Assembly (NCBI RefSeq): GCF_001544615.1
Contig: NZ_FCNV02000003.1
Coordinates: forward strand, 248,001 to 312,000
DNA: 64,000 nucleotides
Reading direction: 5' to 3'
From: Caballeronia concitans
GTDB taxonomy: Bacteria; Pseudomonadota; Gammaproteobacteria; Burkholderiales; Burkholderiaceae
Part shown: in pieces, positions 45,937 to 57,137 of the stretch
Layout: the number at the start of each line of letters is the position of its first letter
Position numbering within the stretch: the stretch's first letter is position 1
Position numbers and translations under genes: made by a program
Notes under the pieces: model-generated
Database searches by the model: none
What the model was told of the DNA's origin: nothing
What the model saw: the letters and a program-made list of their open reading frames with translations, nothing else

Positions 45937-46794
45937 GTGCAACGAGTCGATCCCGCGTCCTTCACTCCCGAACTCACCGTCGATGCGCTCCTGAACGGTC
46001 CCGGCGCCCTCTGCGTGCGCGGCCTTTTCAGCGCGGCGCAAATCGACGAAGCGCGACGTATCGTCATGGCGCATTCGGACGATCGCGCGCAGACGGTCAC
46101 GCATTTTCAGGGGCAGGCGGCGCATGACGAAAGGCTGCACTTGCAGCGCCGCGTGTGGAATCTGCTCGCGAAGGGCGACGTGTTTTCGCAGATGGCCGAA
46201 GAGGAACGGATCGTCGCGGCGATGCGCGCGTTTCTCGGCGACGACTTCATCATGGGATCGATCGCCGCGAACCGCATTCTGCCGGGCGGGCCGGGGCAGG
46301 AGCCGCACATCGACTATCCGTACTGGGACTATCACATGCCCGGCACGTTTCCGGCCGGCATCAACACGAGCTTTCCGCTCAATGCGCAAGTGACCATTCC
46401 GCTCGATCCGTTCACCGCCGAGACCGGCGCAACGGCGTTCGTGCCACATACCCAGAATATGCTTCGGTATCCGAATGAAAATGACCGCTTCTACGAACGT
46501 GCCGTGCGCATGGAAGCGGAACCGGGCGATGCGATTGTCTTCTTCGGCGCCACATGGCATTGCGCGATGCCGAACCACAGCACGCGCGACCGCAGCGCCG
46601 TGCTTATCCAGTATCTGCCGAAATTCGTGAAGCCGATGGAAGACCTGCGCGCGATGGTCGGCGAAGCGTTCGTGAAGCGCGCAAGCGGAACGATGCGGCA
46701 GTTGCTCGGACTGAACTATCCGTATCCGCAGAACCTCGAAGCGATCGACAAGGCCACGAACGCCGAAGGGCGCACGAACGCGAAGCGTTACTGA
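45937..46794 (+). CDS. Phytanoyl-CoA-dioxygenase (PhyH) family Fe(II)/2-oxoglutarate oxygenase
   Basis: The 285-residue cytoplasmic oxygenase has the Fe(II) site H124-x-D126 in PHIDYPYWD and the distal histidine, H208 in TWHCAMPNHS, followed by the 2-oxoglutarate-binding Arg (R218). PhyH members hydroxylate small acids, lipids or ectoine-like compounds. A GTG start at 45937 has AGGAGA upstream. It converges with an XRE-cupin regulator gene, overlapping by 7 bp, and precedes ALDH and oxidase genes, so the substrate is probably an amino acid or its derivative. The exact reaction is unknown. Confidence 0.8.
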   Translation: MQRVDPASFTPELTVDALLNGPGALCVRGLFSAAQIDEARRIVMAHSDDRAQTVTHFQGQAAHDERLHLQRRVWNLLAKGDVFSQMAEEERIVAAMRAFLGDDFIMGSIAANRILPGGPGQEPHIDYPYWDYHMPGTFPAGINTSFPLNAQVTIPLDPFTAETGATAFVPHTQNMLRYPNENDRFYERAVRMEAEPGDAIVFFGATWHCAMPNHSTRDRSAVLIQYLPKFVKPMEDLRAMVGEAFVKRASGTMRQLLGLNYPYPQNLEAIDKATNAEGRTNAKRY

Positions 46795-47393
46795 GCAGCG
46801 TGTGGCGCGCCGCCACCCGTGGCCATCCACAGCACTTCGGCATCTTCTTCGCTGGTCGAAATCGCTGCGTGCCCGGTGCGGCTGTCGAAGTAGAGGCTGT
46901 CGCCCGCGTTCAGATGCGTCGGCGCATAGAGTTCGGAATACAGGCACACGCTGCCACTGATCACGTACAGGAATTCTTCGCCTTCGTGACGGCCCCAGTC
47001 ATCGAATGCGTCGAGCGTATGCGCCGAAATGCGGATGCGAAACGGCAGCATCGCCTTGTGCGCGAGGTCGGTGGCGAGCAGTTCCATCTGATAGCCGCGA
47101 TACGCGTGACGCTGTCCTTCGTTGCGACGCGTGAGCGCGCGACGGCCGTTCGCGCTCGGTGCGCCCGCGGTGCCGCTGCCGAACAGTTCGCCGAGATCGA
47201 TCCGCAAGCCGCGCACGATTTTCTGCAGCACGTCGAAGGTCGGCGACATCAGCCCGTTCTCGATCTTCGATAACGCCGAGCGCGACACGCCGCACAAGCG
47301 GCTGGCGCTTTCGAGCGTGAGATCGTGCGCGACGCGCGCCTGTTTCACCCGGCGTCCGAGATCGGCGAGAGAAGGTTCGGTCGGGTTGTTCAT
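46788..47393 (-). CDS. XRE-family regulator with C-terminal cupin domain
   Basis: The 201-residue protein has an N-terminal helix-turn-helix (about 10-65: RRVKQARVAHDLTLESASRLCGVSRSALSKIENG) and a C-terminal cupin (EGEEFLYVISGSVCLYSE, LNAGDSLYFDSRTGHA) that likely senses a small ligand. This architecture is typical of regulators of amino acid and polyamine catabolism. It lies between the dioxygenase and the divergently transcribed ALDH gene, whose promoter is in the 215-bp gap. The start at 47393 precedes MNNPTEPS. Confidence 0.88.
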   Translation of the reverse strand: MNNPTEPSLADLGRRVKQARVAHDLTLESASRLCGVSRSALSKIENGLMSPTFDVLQKIVRGLRIDLGELFGSGTAGAPSANGRRALTRRNEGQRHAYRGYQMELLATDLAHKAMLPFRIRISAHTLDAFDDWGRHEGEEFLYVISGSVCLYSELYAPTHLNAGDSLYFDSRTGHAAISTSEEDAEVLWMATGGGAPHAAQ

Positions 47394-47608
47394 GCGATGG
47401 TGTTCATTAGAGGCGGAGCGCTTTGTTTCCGATAATAACATCGGCGAAGCGCGCCTTACGGCCCGGGCTTGCATGCGTTTTCATCCGAGAAAACCCGAAT
47501 ATTGGCCGCATTGTGAGCGGCGAAAACGACGCGTATAGTCTCTCGGACCAGCGAAAAGTTTCTCATCAGAAACACGCGAAACCGCTTCAGCTTTTGGAGA
47601 ATCTCATC

Positions 47609-49108
<1,500 letters not shown>

Positions 49109-49139
49109 GGCTTCGAATCTATTTCGCGACGGGGGCGGC

Positions 49140-50312
49140 GTGGCTTCTCAAGTGGTGATCGTCGGTGGCGGGGTGATCGGCAGTGCGGTCGCGTATTTTC
49201 TGCGGGCATCGGACCCGAACGTGCAGGTGACGGTGATCGAGCGCGATCCGACTTACGCGCGTTCGTCGTCGGCGTTGTCGGCGGCGTCGATTCGCCAGCA
49301 GTTCTCCACGCCGCTTTCGGTGCGCATGTCGCTGTACGGCATCGACTTCCTGCGCACCATCGGCGAGCGGCTGGAAGTGAACGGAGAGCGGCCTTCCATC
49401 GATCTCCACGAGGGCGGCTATCTCTTTCTCGCAACGTCTCGCGGCGAAGCCACGCTGCGCGAGAATCATTCGATGCAACGCGATCTCGGCGCCGATATCA
49501 CGCTGCTCGATGCCGCCGGTCTGCGCACGCGCTTCCCGTGGCTGAACACGGACGATCTCGCGGCGGGCGCGTTCGGCGAAAGCGGCGAGGGCTGGTTCGA
49601 CGGCTACGGTCTCGTGCAGGCGCTGCGGCGCAAGGCTGCATCGCTCGGCGCGCGATACGTGGCGGCGGAAGTCGTCGGCATGGAGCACGAGGGACGGCGC
49701 GTGACGCGTGTGCGCGCATCGAATGGCGAAGCGTATGCATGCGATGTCGTGGTGAGCGCGGCGGGCGCATGGTCGCGTTCGATCGCGTCGATGCTCGGCA
49801 TCGACATTCCCGTGCATGCGCGGCGGCGCAGCATCTTCAATGTGTCGTCGCCAGCGAAGCTCGACGGCTGCCCGTTGTTGATCGATCCCACCGGCGTGTA
49901 CTTTCGTCCCGAAGGGCGCACGTATATCTGCGGGACATCGCCCGCCGCGGACAACGATCCCGACGACTTACCGCTCGACGAAGTGGATCACGCGCTCTTC
50001 GACGATGTCATTTGGCCCACGCTTGCGCATCGCGTGCCGCAATTCGAAGCGTTGCGCGTGGAGCACGCGTGGTCCGGCTATTACGAATACAACGTGCTCG
50101 ATCAGAACGCGATCATCGGCGCGCATCCGGACATCGACAATTGTATTTTCGGAAGCGGTTTCAGCGGGCACGGGCTTCAACACGGACCCGCAACCGGGCG
50201 CGGCATCGGCGAACTCGTTCTGCATGGCCGATATACGACCCTCGATCTCTCGCCGCTCGGCTGGGCGCGCGTAATCGAAGAAAGGCCGATCGTCGAAAAG
50301 AATGTCGTGTAA
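49140..50312 (+). CDS. FAD-dependent amino-acid/amine oxidoreductase (DAO/FOXRED1-like)
   Basis: The 390-residue flavoprotein starts at once with the FAD motif VVIVGGGVIGSAVAYFL (about 5-21), followed by SSALSAASIRQQFS, a DAO-family pattern similar to FOXRED1 and sarcosine-oxidase-like enzymes. The C-terminal GSGFSGHGLQHGPATGRGIGEL completes the FAD fold. Likely substrates are N-substituted or cyclic amino acids such as pipecolate; next to an AmaB-like ALDH this is an attractive but unproven guess. The start is a GTG with only a weak ribosome site. Confidence 0.8.
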   Translation: MASQVVIVGGGVIGSAVAYFLRASDPNVQVTVIERDPTYARSSSALSAASIRQQFSTPLSVRMSLYGIDFLRTIGERLEVNGERPSIDLHEGGYLFLATSRGEATLRENHSMQRDLGADITLLDAAGLRTRFPWLNTDDLAAGAFGESGEGWFDGYGLVQALRRKAASLGARYVAAEVVGMEHEGRRVTRVRASNGEAYACDVVVSAAGAWSRSIASMLGIDIPVHARRRSIFNVSSPAKLDGCPLLIDPTGVYFRPEGRTYICGTSPAADNDPDDLPLDEVDHALFDDVIWPTLAHRVPQFEALRVEHAWSGYYEYNVLDQNAIIGAHPDIDNCIFGSGFSGHGLQHGPATGRGIGELVLHGRYTTLDLSPLGWARVIEERPIVEKNVV

Positions 50313-50538
50313 AAGCGATGGCTTAAGTTTGCACGTGCAGTGCATACCGGGCATCGTTTTGGCTAGCTTAAAGACAGGCGGATTTTTTCGAAGTCGGTTC
50401 TTTGGGATGCGCCCGCCAGACACGCATTCTTTTTATCATCCGCACGGTTGCAGGCTGCGTCCATCAATGAAATCCACTAGGGCCACTTGGCCCGGAAAAG
50501 CGCATTCTGAAACCGTCGAGGAAAACAGGAGGCGAAAG

Positions 50539-50745
50539 ATGGATGCTCGATCCAACACGCATGGCACGGGTTTAGCGCAATGGATGGAAGACTCGGAAGC
50601 ACACGCTGATACGACGGCTCCCGCGTCGCACCGTTCCAGTCAGGTCAGTGCCGAACCGGAATATGTTGCCGAAATATGCGGCCGCTTTGCGGGAGAAAAA
50701 GCGGAAGAGGAACAAAAGTCCTGCGTAGTCCGTGGATATAACTAA
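50539..50745 (+). CDS. Small hypothetical hydrophilic protein
   Basis: The 68-residue protein is supported mainly by an excellent ribosome site (AGGAGG at 50527-50532, ATG at 50539). It is acidic and polar (MDARSNTHGTGLAQW, AEPEYVAEICGRFAGEKAEEEQ), with two cysteines and no membrane segment. No family is recognised. It stands alone in a lower-GC gap. Confidence 0.5.
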   Translation: MDARSNTHGTGLAQWMEDSEAHADTTAPASHRSSQVSAEPEYVAEICGRFAGEKAEEEQKSCVVRGYN

Positions 50746-51053
50746 TCGTTTTAGGATGTGATTCCTTGCGCGCAGACGCGTTATAGCGGGCGCGCAAGCG
50801 ATAAACCGATTGGCAGCGCGTTTCACGCTTCATTGCGGGCAGTAAATTAGCGCCCTTCTCGGTTCTTCACTCAAGCATTTATTCCTTCCCTACAAATTCC
50901 TTTAGCCGACGCCTTAAAACAACACTGCGTCGCGCGGCGCGATTTTTTTTGATCGCCTACGCTGTCGTTGCAGATGGAAATAACCAGACGGGAAACGCTT
51001 AACCGCGCTTTTTGGCGTGGCTGCGCGAGCACGAATCGTCTTTCAGGCGGCAC
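50746..51053. other. 300-bp gap with a terminator near its end
   Basis: No gene is supported. The region is AT-richer than average and carries the hairpin/T-run described at 50930-50950. Confidence 0.4.
50930..50950 (+). terminator. Intrinsic terminator with eight-T tail
   Basis: TCGCG-CGG-CGCGA forms a short GC stem (50930-50942) followed by eight Ts (50943-50950). It lies 185 bp past the small gene at 50539-50745 and before the next rightward gene. Confidence 0.6.
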
Positions 51054-51515
51054 ATGATGCATATCGACGAAAACGCGGCGCTGCCCACGCGCCTGATCGA
51101 AAACGAAGACGCGCGCATCGCAACGCCTGTGCGCAAGCGCAATTTCGGCGACGTCCGCGCCGATGCGAACCGCCTTCGCCGCGCGCTCGCGGCATCGACG
51201 TGCATGATGGTCGCGTGGTCGCTGTTCGAAGTCCCGTGGGAAGTCGACACCGACAGCAGTCTCGAGCAATGGGCCGCGGTCATCACCGCCAAGGCGCTGT
51301 TGATGGCCGTCGCGTGGCTGTCGCTGCAAGGACGGCGCATCGCGCGTTATGTCCTGCTCTTCGTGTGCCTGACGAGCGTGCTCGCCATCGCGCCCGAGTT
51401 GCCCGGCGAATTCGTCAATGCGCCGTGGCTCGCGGTGCTGTCGAGCGTCGAATGCCTGGCGAAGTTCGCCACGCTCGCGCTGATCGCGCTGCACATGAAG
51501 CCTCGCATGCGCTGA
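51054..51515 (+). CDS. Small inner-membrane protein of unknown function
   Basis: The product is about 153 residues, with three to four hydrophobic helices (LAASTCMMVAWSLF, WAAVITAKALLMAVAWLSL, YVLLFVCLTSVLAIA, LAKFATLALIALHM) after a charged 45-residue N-terminus. AGGCGG precedes two consecutive ATGs at 51054 and 51057. No family was recognised. It has no signal peptide and no obvious partner. Confidence 0.6.
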   Translation: MMHIDENAALPTRLIENEDARIATPVRKRNFGDVRADANRLRRALAASTCMMVAWSLFEVPWEVDTDSSLEQWAAVITAKALLMAVAWLSLQGRRIARYVLLFVCLTSVLAIAPELPGEFVNAPWLAVLSSVECLAKFATLALIALHMKPRMR

Positions 51516-51603
51516 TATCGAACGAAGCGGCGCGCGGCAGGCCGGGCGTCGCGGTGGCACAATCCCTTGCATCGCACAAACCACGACGCAGGGAGAATGC
51601 AGC

Positions 51604-51990
51604 TTGGCGAATTCGGATCTCGACAATCCTTTCCTCGAAGCACTCGGCGCGACGCTGACGGAATGGCGCGCAGGTTACGCGGAATTCACGATGCCGATTC
51701 ACGCGGGTCATCTGAACCGCCAGCGCGTGCTGCAGGGCGGCGCCATTGCGACGCTGCTCGATGTGGCTTGCGGCTACACCGGCCTCTTCACCACCGGGCC
51801 GACGCCGATTCACGGCTTCACGCTTTCGCTGACGGTGAATTATCTGGATCGCGGTATCGGCGACAAGGTGGTTGCCAAAGGCTTCCTCGAAAGGCAAGGG
51901 CGCTCGGTGTACTTCGCACGCGGCGAAGCGTGGGTCGATGACCGCGTGATGATCGCGAGCGCGCAAGGCACGTTCAAGTACACGCGCTAA
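51604..51990 (+). CDS. PaaI-family hotdog thioesterase
   Basis: The 128-residue hotdog-fold protein has the PaaI pattern: HAGHLNRQRVLQGGAIATLLDVACGY (about 33-58, containing the catalytic-loop Gly and Asp), LTVNYLDRG and ARGEAWVDDRVMIASAQGTF. Such enzymes cleave acyl-CoA thioesters. The TTG start at 51604 has AGGGAG upstream. It converges with ackA, separated only by a large hairpin. The acyl substrate is unknown. Confidence 0.85.
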   Translation: MANSDLDNPFLEALGATLTEWRAGYAEFTMPIHAGHLNRQRVLQGGAIATLLDVACGYTGLFTTGPTPIHGFTLSLTVNYLDRGIGDKVVAKGFLERQGRSVYFARGEAWVDDRVMIASAQGTFKYTR

Positions 51991-51996
51991 GCGTTG

Positions 51997-52044
51997 GCAT
52001 TTTGCATGCGGCATGCCGCATGCATCGCGCCGCATGCAAAATGC
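51997..52044. terminator. Large hairpin, 16-bp perfect stem, between convergent genes
   Basis: GCATTTTGCATGCGGC (51997-52012) is the exact complement of 52029-52044. A second, mutually exclusive 20-bp palindrome (52004-52023) shares the left arm. The hairpin fills almost the whole 58-bp space between the thioesterase and ackA stop codons. It has no T-run but is ideally placed as a two-way terminator. Confidence 0.65.
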
Positions 52045-52048
52045 AAAG

Positions 52049-53155
52049 TCACTCGCTGAGCATCCGCCGGCAATGCCGCGCGATCTGCCTTTCCTCATCC
52101 GTCGCCACGACGCGATGTTCTGCATGCAAAAAACCAAGCCCATCGAGGGCTTGTTCGCGGATGGCTTCCGCATGCTCGCCGATGCCGCCGCTGAACACGA
52201 TCAGATCGACGCCGCCCAAGAGCGCCGCATAAGCGCCGATCGTCTTGCGGATTGCGGTGCAGAACACGTCGATGGCAAGCGCCGCATTGGCATCGCGCTG
52301 ATCGCGGCGGGTCAATAGCGCTTCCATGTCGTCATCGGAGTCGGATAGCGCCTTCAGGCCGCTTGCGCGATTCACGAGCGTCTCCAGCGCGTTCGCATTG
52401 AGGGATTCGTTGCGCAGCAAGTGAATCAGCACACCGGGATCGATATCGCCGCTGCGGGTGGCCATCGGGATGCCGCCTGCCGGCGTCATGCCCATCGACG
52501 TATCGACGGAACGGCCGTCCTTCAGCGCGCACAGACTCGACCCGGAGCCGAGATGCGCGATCACCATGCGCGAAGGCACGCCCGCGCCGAGCGTGTTCAC
52601 GATGGACTCATACGACAGCCCATGAAAGCCGTAACGCAGGATGCCGTGTTCCGCATAGTCGCGCGGCAACGCGAAGCGCGTCGCACGCTCGGGCATCGTG
52701 CGATGAAACACCGTGTCGAAGCACGCGAAATGCGGCACGCCGGAGAAGATGCGCTGCGCGTCGTCGATCAGCGCCAAAGACTGCGGCAGATGCAGCGGCG
52801 CAAAAGGAACCGCTTCGCGCAACGCGTCCTTCACATGGACATCGATCTTGCAATGCGAGCGCACGTGCGGACCGCCATGCACCACGCGATGCCCCACGCC
52901 CGCAAGCGGCTCGCGCAAGTGCTTCGCGAGCGCATCGGCGACGCGCTGCAACGCATCGTGCTGCGACTCCATCAGATGGTCCTGCGTAATGTTTATCGCG
53001 CCATCCGACGAGCGCATCGACAGCGATCCATTTGCGCGGCCAATGCCTTTCGCGCTGCCGGAAAGCCACGCGGCTTCGTCGCCATCGCGCGCGACGAACA
53101 CGCCGAACTTCAGCGACGAAGACCCGCTGTTCAACACCAGAATGCCTTGCGTCAT
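52049..53155 (-). CDS. ackA: Acetate kinase
   Basis: The 368-residue enzyme interconverts acetyl-phosphate + ADP and acetate + ATP. It has the ASKHA motif ILVLNSGSSSLKF (residues 5-17), GHRVVHGG, CFDTVFHRTMP, YGFHGLSYESI and the C-terminal FSGGIGEHAEAIRE. It is a little shorter than the usual ~400 residues. It lies 4 bp after the phosphoketolase gene, so it is translated from the same mRNA and gains ATP from the acetyl-phosphate made by Xfp. Confidence 0.93.
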   Translation of the reverse strand: MTQGILVLNSGSSSLKFGVFVARDGDEAAWLSGSAKGIGRANGSLSMRSSDGAINITQDHLMESQHDALQRVADALAKHLREPLAGVGHRVVHGGPHVRSHCKIDVHVKDALREAVPFAPLHLPQSLALIDDAQRIFSGVPHFACFDTVFHRTMPERATRFALPRDYAEHGILRYGFHGLSYESIVNTLGAGVPSRMVIAHLGSGSSLCALKDGRSVDTSMGMTPAGGIPMATRSGDIDPGVLIHLLRNESLNANALETLVNRASGLKALSDSDDDMEALLTRRDQRDANAALAIDVFCTAIRKTIGAYAALLGGVDLIVFSGGIGEHAEAIREQALDGLGFLHAEHRVVATDEERQIARHCRRMLSE

Positions 53156-53159
53156 GGCT

Positions 53160-55559
53160 TCAGCCCTTCCAGGTCCATTCGCGGATTTCGTCGCGATCGA
53201 TGCCTTCTTCATGCGCGTATCGCACGCTCTCGATGATGCGGTTCTTGAGCGTTTCCTTCGTATGCGCGGCGGTGCTGGCGAGACCGGGCACGCGATCGAT
53301 CACGTCGATGGCGAGCGTATAGCGGTCCACGCCGTTGATGATGGCAAGCTCGAACGGCGTGTTGATGTTGCCGCGTTCGCGATACCCGTGCACGTGAATG
53401 TTGTCGTGATTCGTGCGGTTATACGTGAACTTGTGCACGAGCGACGCATAGGAGTGAAAGTTGAAAATCACCGGCTTGTCGCGCGTGAAGATGGAATCGA
53501 AATCGCGGTCGGAGAGGCCGTGCGGATGATCGGTTTCGGGCATCAGCCTGAAGAGATCGACTACGTTGACGAAGCGGATCTTCAGATCGCGGCATTGCGT
53601 CTTGAGAATTTCGACGGCGGCGAGCGCTTCCATCGTCGCGATATCGCCGGCACAGGCGATCACCACGTCCGGCTCGCAACCCTGATCCGTCGATGCCCAA
53701 TCCCATATGCCGATGCCCTTCGCGCAATGCACGATCGCATCGTCCATGCCGAGGTATTGCAGATGCGGCTGCTTGTCCGCGACGATCACGTTCACGTAGT
53801 CGTGCGAACGCAGGCAATGGTCCGCGACGCTCAACAGGCAGTTCGCATCCGGCGGCAGATAAATACGCACGACGCCGGGACTTTTGTTCGTGACGACATC
53901 GAGAAAGCCCGGGTCCTGATGCGTGAAGCCGTTGTGATCCTGCCGCCATACGAGCGATGTAATGAGCAGATTGATGGATGGCACCGGCGCGCGCCACGCG
54001 AGTTCGTTCTTCGCTTTTTCGAGCCACTTCGCGTGCTGGTTGAACATCGAATCGATCACGTGCACGAAGGCTTCATACGTGGCGAAGAGACCGTGGCGTC
54101 CTGTCAGCACATAGCCTTCGAACCAGCCTTCGAGCGTGTGTTCCGAGAGCATTTCCATCACGCGGCCGGTGGGCGAGAGCGCACCGCCGTCGGCGTCTTC
54201 GGGCTTCGTTTCCGCGAGCCAGCGCTTGCCCGATGCTTCATAGACGCCGTCGAGCTTGTTGCTTGCGGTTTCATCGGGACCGAAGAGACGGAACGTCTGC
54301 ATGTTGCGGCGAATCACATCGCGCAGGAACGCGGCGAGCACGGCTGTCGGCGATTGATAAATCGCGGCTGCTGCTTCGAATTCGCACGCATAGGCGCGAA
54401 TGTCCGGCAGATCGAGCGCTTGCCGCAACACGCCGCCGTTCGCATGCGGATTCGCGCTGATTCGGCGCGTGCCTTCGGGCGCGAGCGCGCGCAGACTTTC
54501 GATGAGCCGGCCTTCGTCATCGAAGAGTTCTTCGGGCTTGTAGCTGCGCATCCATTCTTCCAGCACGACGAGGCTCTTCGGATTGGTCGCCGGATCGGGC
54601 ACGGGCACCTGATGCGAACGCCAGAAGTTCTCGACCTTATGACCCGCGACTTCCTTCGGGCCGGTCCAGCCCTTCGGCGTGCGCAACACGATCATCGGCC
54701 AGCGCGGACGCGTCATCTCATCAGGGTTCGCGCGTGCGCGCGTTTGAATGGCGCGAATATCGCCGATGCAGCGTTCGAGCGCCGCCGCCATCAATTGATG
54801 CATGACATCCGGCTCGTCGCCTTCGACGAAATGCGGCTCGTAACCGTAGCCTTTGAAGAGCGCTTCGAGTTCGTCGTGCGGAATGCGCGCGAGGATCGTT
54901 GGATTCGCGATCTTGTAGCCGTTGAGATGAAGGATCGGCAGCACCGCGCCATCGGTCGCGGGATTGAGGAACTTGTTGGAGTGCCACGATGTGGCGAGCG
55001 GGCCTGTTTCGGCTTCACCGTCGCCCACTATCGTCGCGACGATCAAATCGGGATTGTCGAACGCCGCGCCGAACGCATGCGAGAGGCTATAGCCGAGTTC
55101 GCCGCCTTCGTGGATGGAGCCCGGCGTTTCCGGCGTGCAATGCGAACCGATGCCGCCCGGCGACGAGAACGCGCGAAACAGCCTGAGCATGCCGCGTTCG
55201 TCATAACTGCGATCCGGATAGATCTCGGAGTAGAAGCCTTCGAGATACGAATTCGCGAGCGTCGCGGGCGCGCCGTGGCCGGGGCCGGAGACGAACATCA
55301 CGTCGAGATGGTCACGCTTGATGAGACGGTTGAGATGCACCCACACGAACGACTGGCCGGGGTCCGAACCCCAGTGACCGAGCAGGCGCCGCTTGATGTG
55401 CTCGGGCTTCAACGGTTCGCGCAGCAGCGGATTCGCGCGCAGGTAGATCATGCCGACCGAGAGGTAATTGCACGCGCGCCAGTACGCGTCGATGCTGCGC
55501 AGAAGGTCGGGGGAGAGAGGCGTCTGCGTCGCGGTCTTGCCCTGGACGTCGTCGTTCAC
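53160..55559 (-). CDS. xfp: Phosphoketolase (xylulose-5-phosphate/fructose-6-phosphate)
   Basis: The 799-residue thiamine-diphosphate enzyme splits xylulose-5-P or fructose-6-P with phosphate to acetyl-phosphate and a shorter sugar phosphate. Family blocks are GHWGSDPGQ (61-69), SGPGHGAPA (91-99), the TPP motif GDGEAETG (179-186) and [16 protein letters not shown]-type segments. The GTG start at 55559 has a GAGGAG box. Its stop is 4 bp from the ackA start, giving an Xfp-AckA carbon-saving module that yields acetate from pentose-phosphate-pathway sugars. Confidence 0.93.
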   Translation of the reverse strand: MNDDVQGKTATQTPLSPDLLRSIDAYWRACNYLSVGMIYLRANPLLREPLKPEHIKRRLLGHWGSDPGQSFVWVHLNRLIKRDHLDVMFVSGPGHGAPATLANSYLEGFYSEIYPDRSYDERGMLRLFRAFSSPGGIGSHCTPETPGSIHEGGELGYSLSHAFGAAFDNPDLIVATIVGDGEAETGPLATSWHSNKFLNPATDGAVLPILHLNGYKIANPTILARIPHDELEALFKGYGYEPHFVEGDEPDVMHQLMAAALERCIGDIRAIQTRARANPDEMTRPRWPMIVLRTPKGWTGPKEVAGHKVENFWRSHQVPVPDPATNPKSLVVLEEWMRSYKPEELFDDEGRLIESLRALAPEGTRRISANPHANGGVLRQALDLPDIRAYACEFEAAAAIYQSPTAVLAAFLRDVIRRNMQTFRLFGPDETASNKLDGVYEASGKRWLAETKPEDADGGALSPTGRVMEMLSEHTLEGWFEGYVLTGRHGLFATYEAFVHVIDSMFNQHAKWLEKAKNELAWRAPVPSINLLITSLVWRQDHNGFTHQDPGFLDVVTNKSPGVVRIYLPPDANCLLSVADHCLRSHDYVNVIVADKQPHLQYLGMDDAIVHCAKGIGIWDWASTDQGCEPDVVIACAGDIATMEALAAVEILKTQCRDLKIRFVNVVDLFRLMPETDHPHGLSDRDFDSIFTRDKPVIFNFHSYASLVHKFTYNRTNHDNIHVHGYRERGNINTPFELAIINGVDRYTLAIDVIDRVPGLASTAAHTKETLKNRIIESVRYAHEEGIDRDEIREWTWKG

Positions 55560-55707
55560 TTGCTTCTCCTCGTGGTGAGAGTTGGGTGGAGCGTCGGTCT
55601 TGCGGCTTCGATGCTGATGCTGATTGATGCGGTGTCTTGCTTCGCGCTCCTTGCGAGCGTCGCGAAACATCATACTTGCGTTCGCGCGACGCGTTTTTGA
55701 CAGAACG

Positions 55708-57009
55708 TCATTCCATCGCCGATTGCGCGATGTCGTAGTCCATCAGCAAGGCTTTATGGTCGTTCCACATGCCGATGTAATGAACCATGAAGCTGTCGGC
55801 GCGCCGGTAGAACCACGCCGTATTCCACTCGATGAACGATGCGACGTGCGCGGCATCGAAGTCCGCATGCTGCTCGTACTCGCGAATGAAATAGAACTGA
55901 TCGCCCAGATTGGCGTAGACATGGGATTTGTCGTCGAGTTGCGCGCAGGCTTCGAGAATGCGCTGGAACGCGTCGTAGTTGGGCTGCGTGCGCCTGAAGC
56001 CCATGATGCCGGAGTTGAACGTCCACGTGCCGACATCGCGCGCGAGCACGGCATCGTGTCCATGCATGATCGAATCGAGCGTGCGGTTCATGTCGTTGAA
56101 GAGCACGTCGGCATCGACCCAGAACACCCATTCGTGATGCGGCAGATATTCGCGCAGCAGCGCGGGCTTGAGCCAGTTGCCCGACGTCTTGCCGTCGTTC
56201 AGATGCGACGGAATCTCCCGATGAACGTAAAGCGTATAGCCGTGACGCTCGCAATAACGCCTGAAATTGTGCTCCGCGATGCGTCCGTATCGTGCAACGT
56301 TCGGCGTGTAAAGCGTGACGACGGCGATCGGCTGGCCCGGTTGATAGACGCTGGTGGCGGCATTGTCGGCGGCGTCGTGAGTGTGGGGAAACGAAAGCAT
56401 CGGCTGGCCGCGCGTCATGCGTTCGTTGACGTGCGCGAAGAACGCCGCGCGAAACCGCCGATGCTGCCCGCCTTCGCGGATGCTCAGGGAAAACGCGGGC
56501 CACGTCGCCCAGACGCTTTCGAGATTCGTGGCGGCGGGCAGGACCACGAAGACATCGCCGATCATGTGCCGCGACGGCATCGCGTCGAACTCGCAAAGCA
56601 GTTCGCCTTCATCGCCGGGCAATTCGACACCGACCCGGCAATGCGAAACGACCTTGTGGAGTTTGCGCCGAACCGTTTCCGTGTTGCGCCAGATCTGCAC
56701 GTCCGTTTGCGGCAACGCGGATTCCGCGCACGTGAGCAACCAGTCGCGGCTATCCAGCAGCGCGGGCAGCGGCGTCGAACCGAGAATTGCGGCGTTCTCG
56801 TTCAGCAGCAGCACGATCTCGCCGGCCTCCGCGCGCTGAAGCCAGAGCAGCAGCGTTTCGTACTTGTACATCCAGAGCACTTCGGGCTTGCTTCCGGACA
56901 GTTCCGACATATCGATCTCGACGTGCCGATACCCGTGCGTGCGCGCATAGCGGCGATGGTTGGCGAGCGCGCCCGGCGCGTGGTCGAAGAGAAGGCTGAT
57001 GACGATCAT
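55708..57009 (-). CDS. Two-domain GT-A-type glycosyltransferase, first domain degenerate
   Basis: The 433-residue protein consists of two related GT-A/GT34-like halves. The C-terminal half (about 228-433) has [34 protein letters not shown] and the metal-binding DAD (299-301) in FWVDADVLF, then [10 protein letters not shown] and FIEWNTAWF. The N-terminal half (1-~215) repeats the layout ([28 protein letters not shown]) but has NEN (70-72) where DxD should be, so it is probably inactive. It would add a sugar to an unknown acceptor, perhaps a surface polysaccharide. No signal peptide is seen; the start at 57009 is uncertain (57054 also possible). Confidence 0.7.
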   Translation of the reverse strand: MIVISLLFDHAPGALANHRRYARTHGYRHVEIDMSELSGSKPEVLWMYKYETLLLWLQRAEAGEIVLLLNENAAILGSTPLPALLDSRDWLLTCAESALPQTDVQIWRNTETVRRKLHKVVSHCRVGVELPGDEGELLCEFDAMPSRHMIGDVFVVLPAATNLESVWATWPAFSLSIREGGQHRRFRAAFFAHVNERMTRGQPMLSFPHTHDAADNAATSVYQPGQPIAVVTLYTPNVARYGRIAEHNFRRYCERHGYTLYVHREIPSHLNDGKTSGNWLKPALLREYLPHHEWVFWVDADVLFNDMNRTLDSIMHGHDAVLARDVGTWTFNSGIMGFRRTQPNYDAFQRILEACAQLDDKSHVYANLGDQFYFIREYEQHADFDAAHVASFIEWNTAWFYRRADSFMVHYIGMWNDHKALLMDYDIAQSAME

Positions 57010-57137
57010 GAGGCGAGAAGCGATAGGCGCTGACGATTGAAAACCGACTAGCATCGCCGCAAATAGGACAAGTTCGCATGGGATGTGTCCTAAAACCGTG
57101 GCGCGCGTCTCGTCGCTCGCGCCCCTAGAATGTTCCG

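Noticed and set aside
51995-52010. Sigma-54-like TTGGCA...TGC element
   Set aside because: It lies inside the large hairpin between two convergent genes and has nothing to transcribe on the plus strand.
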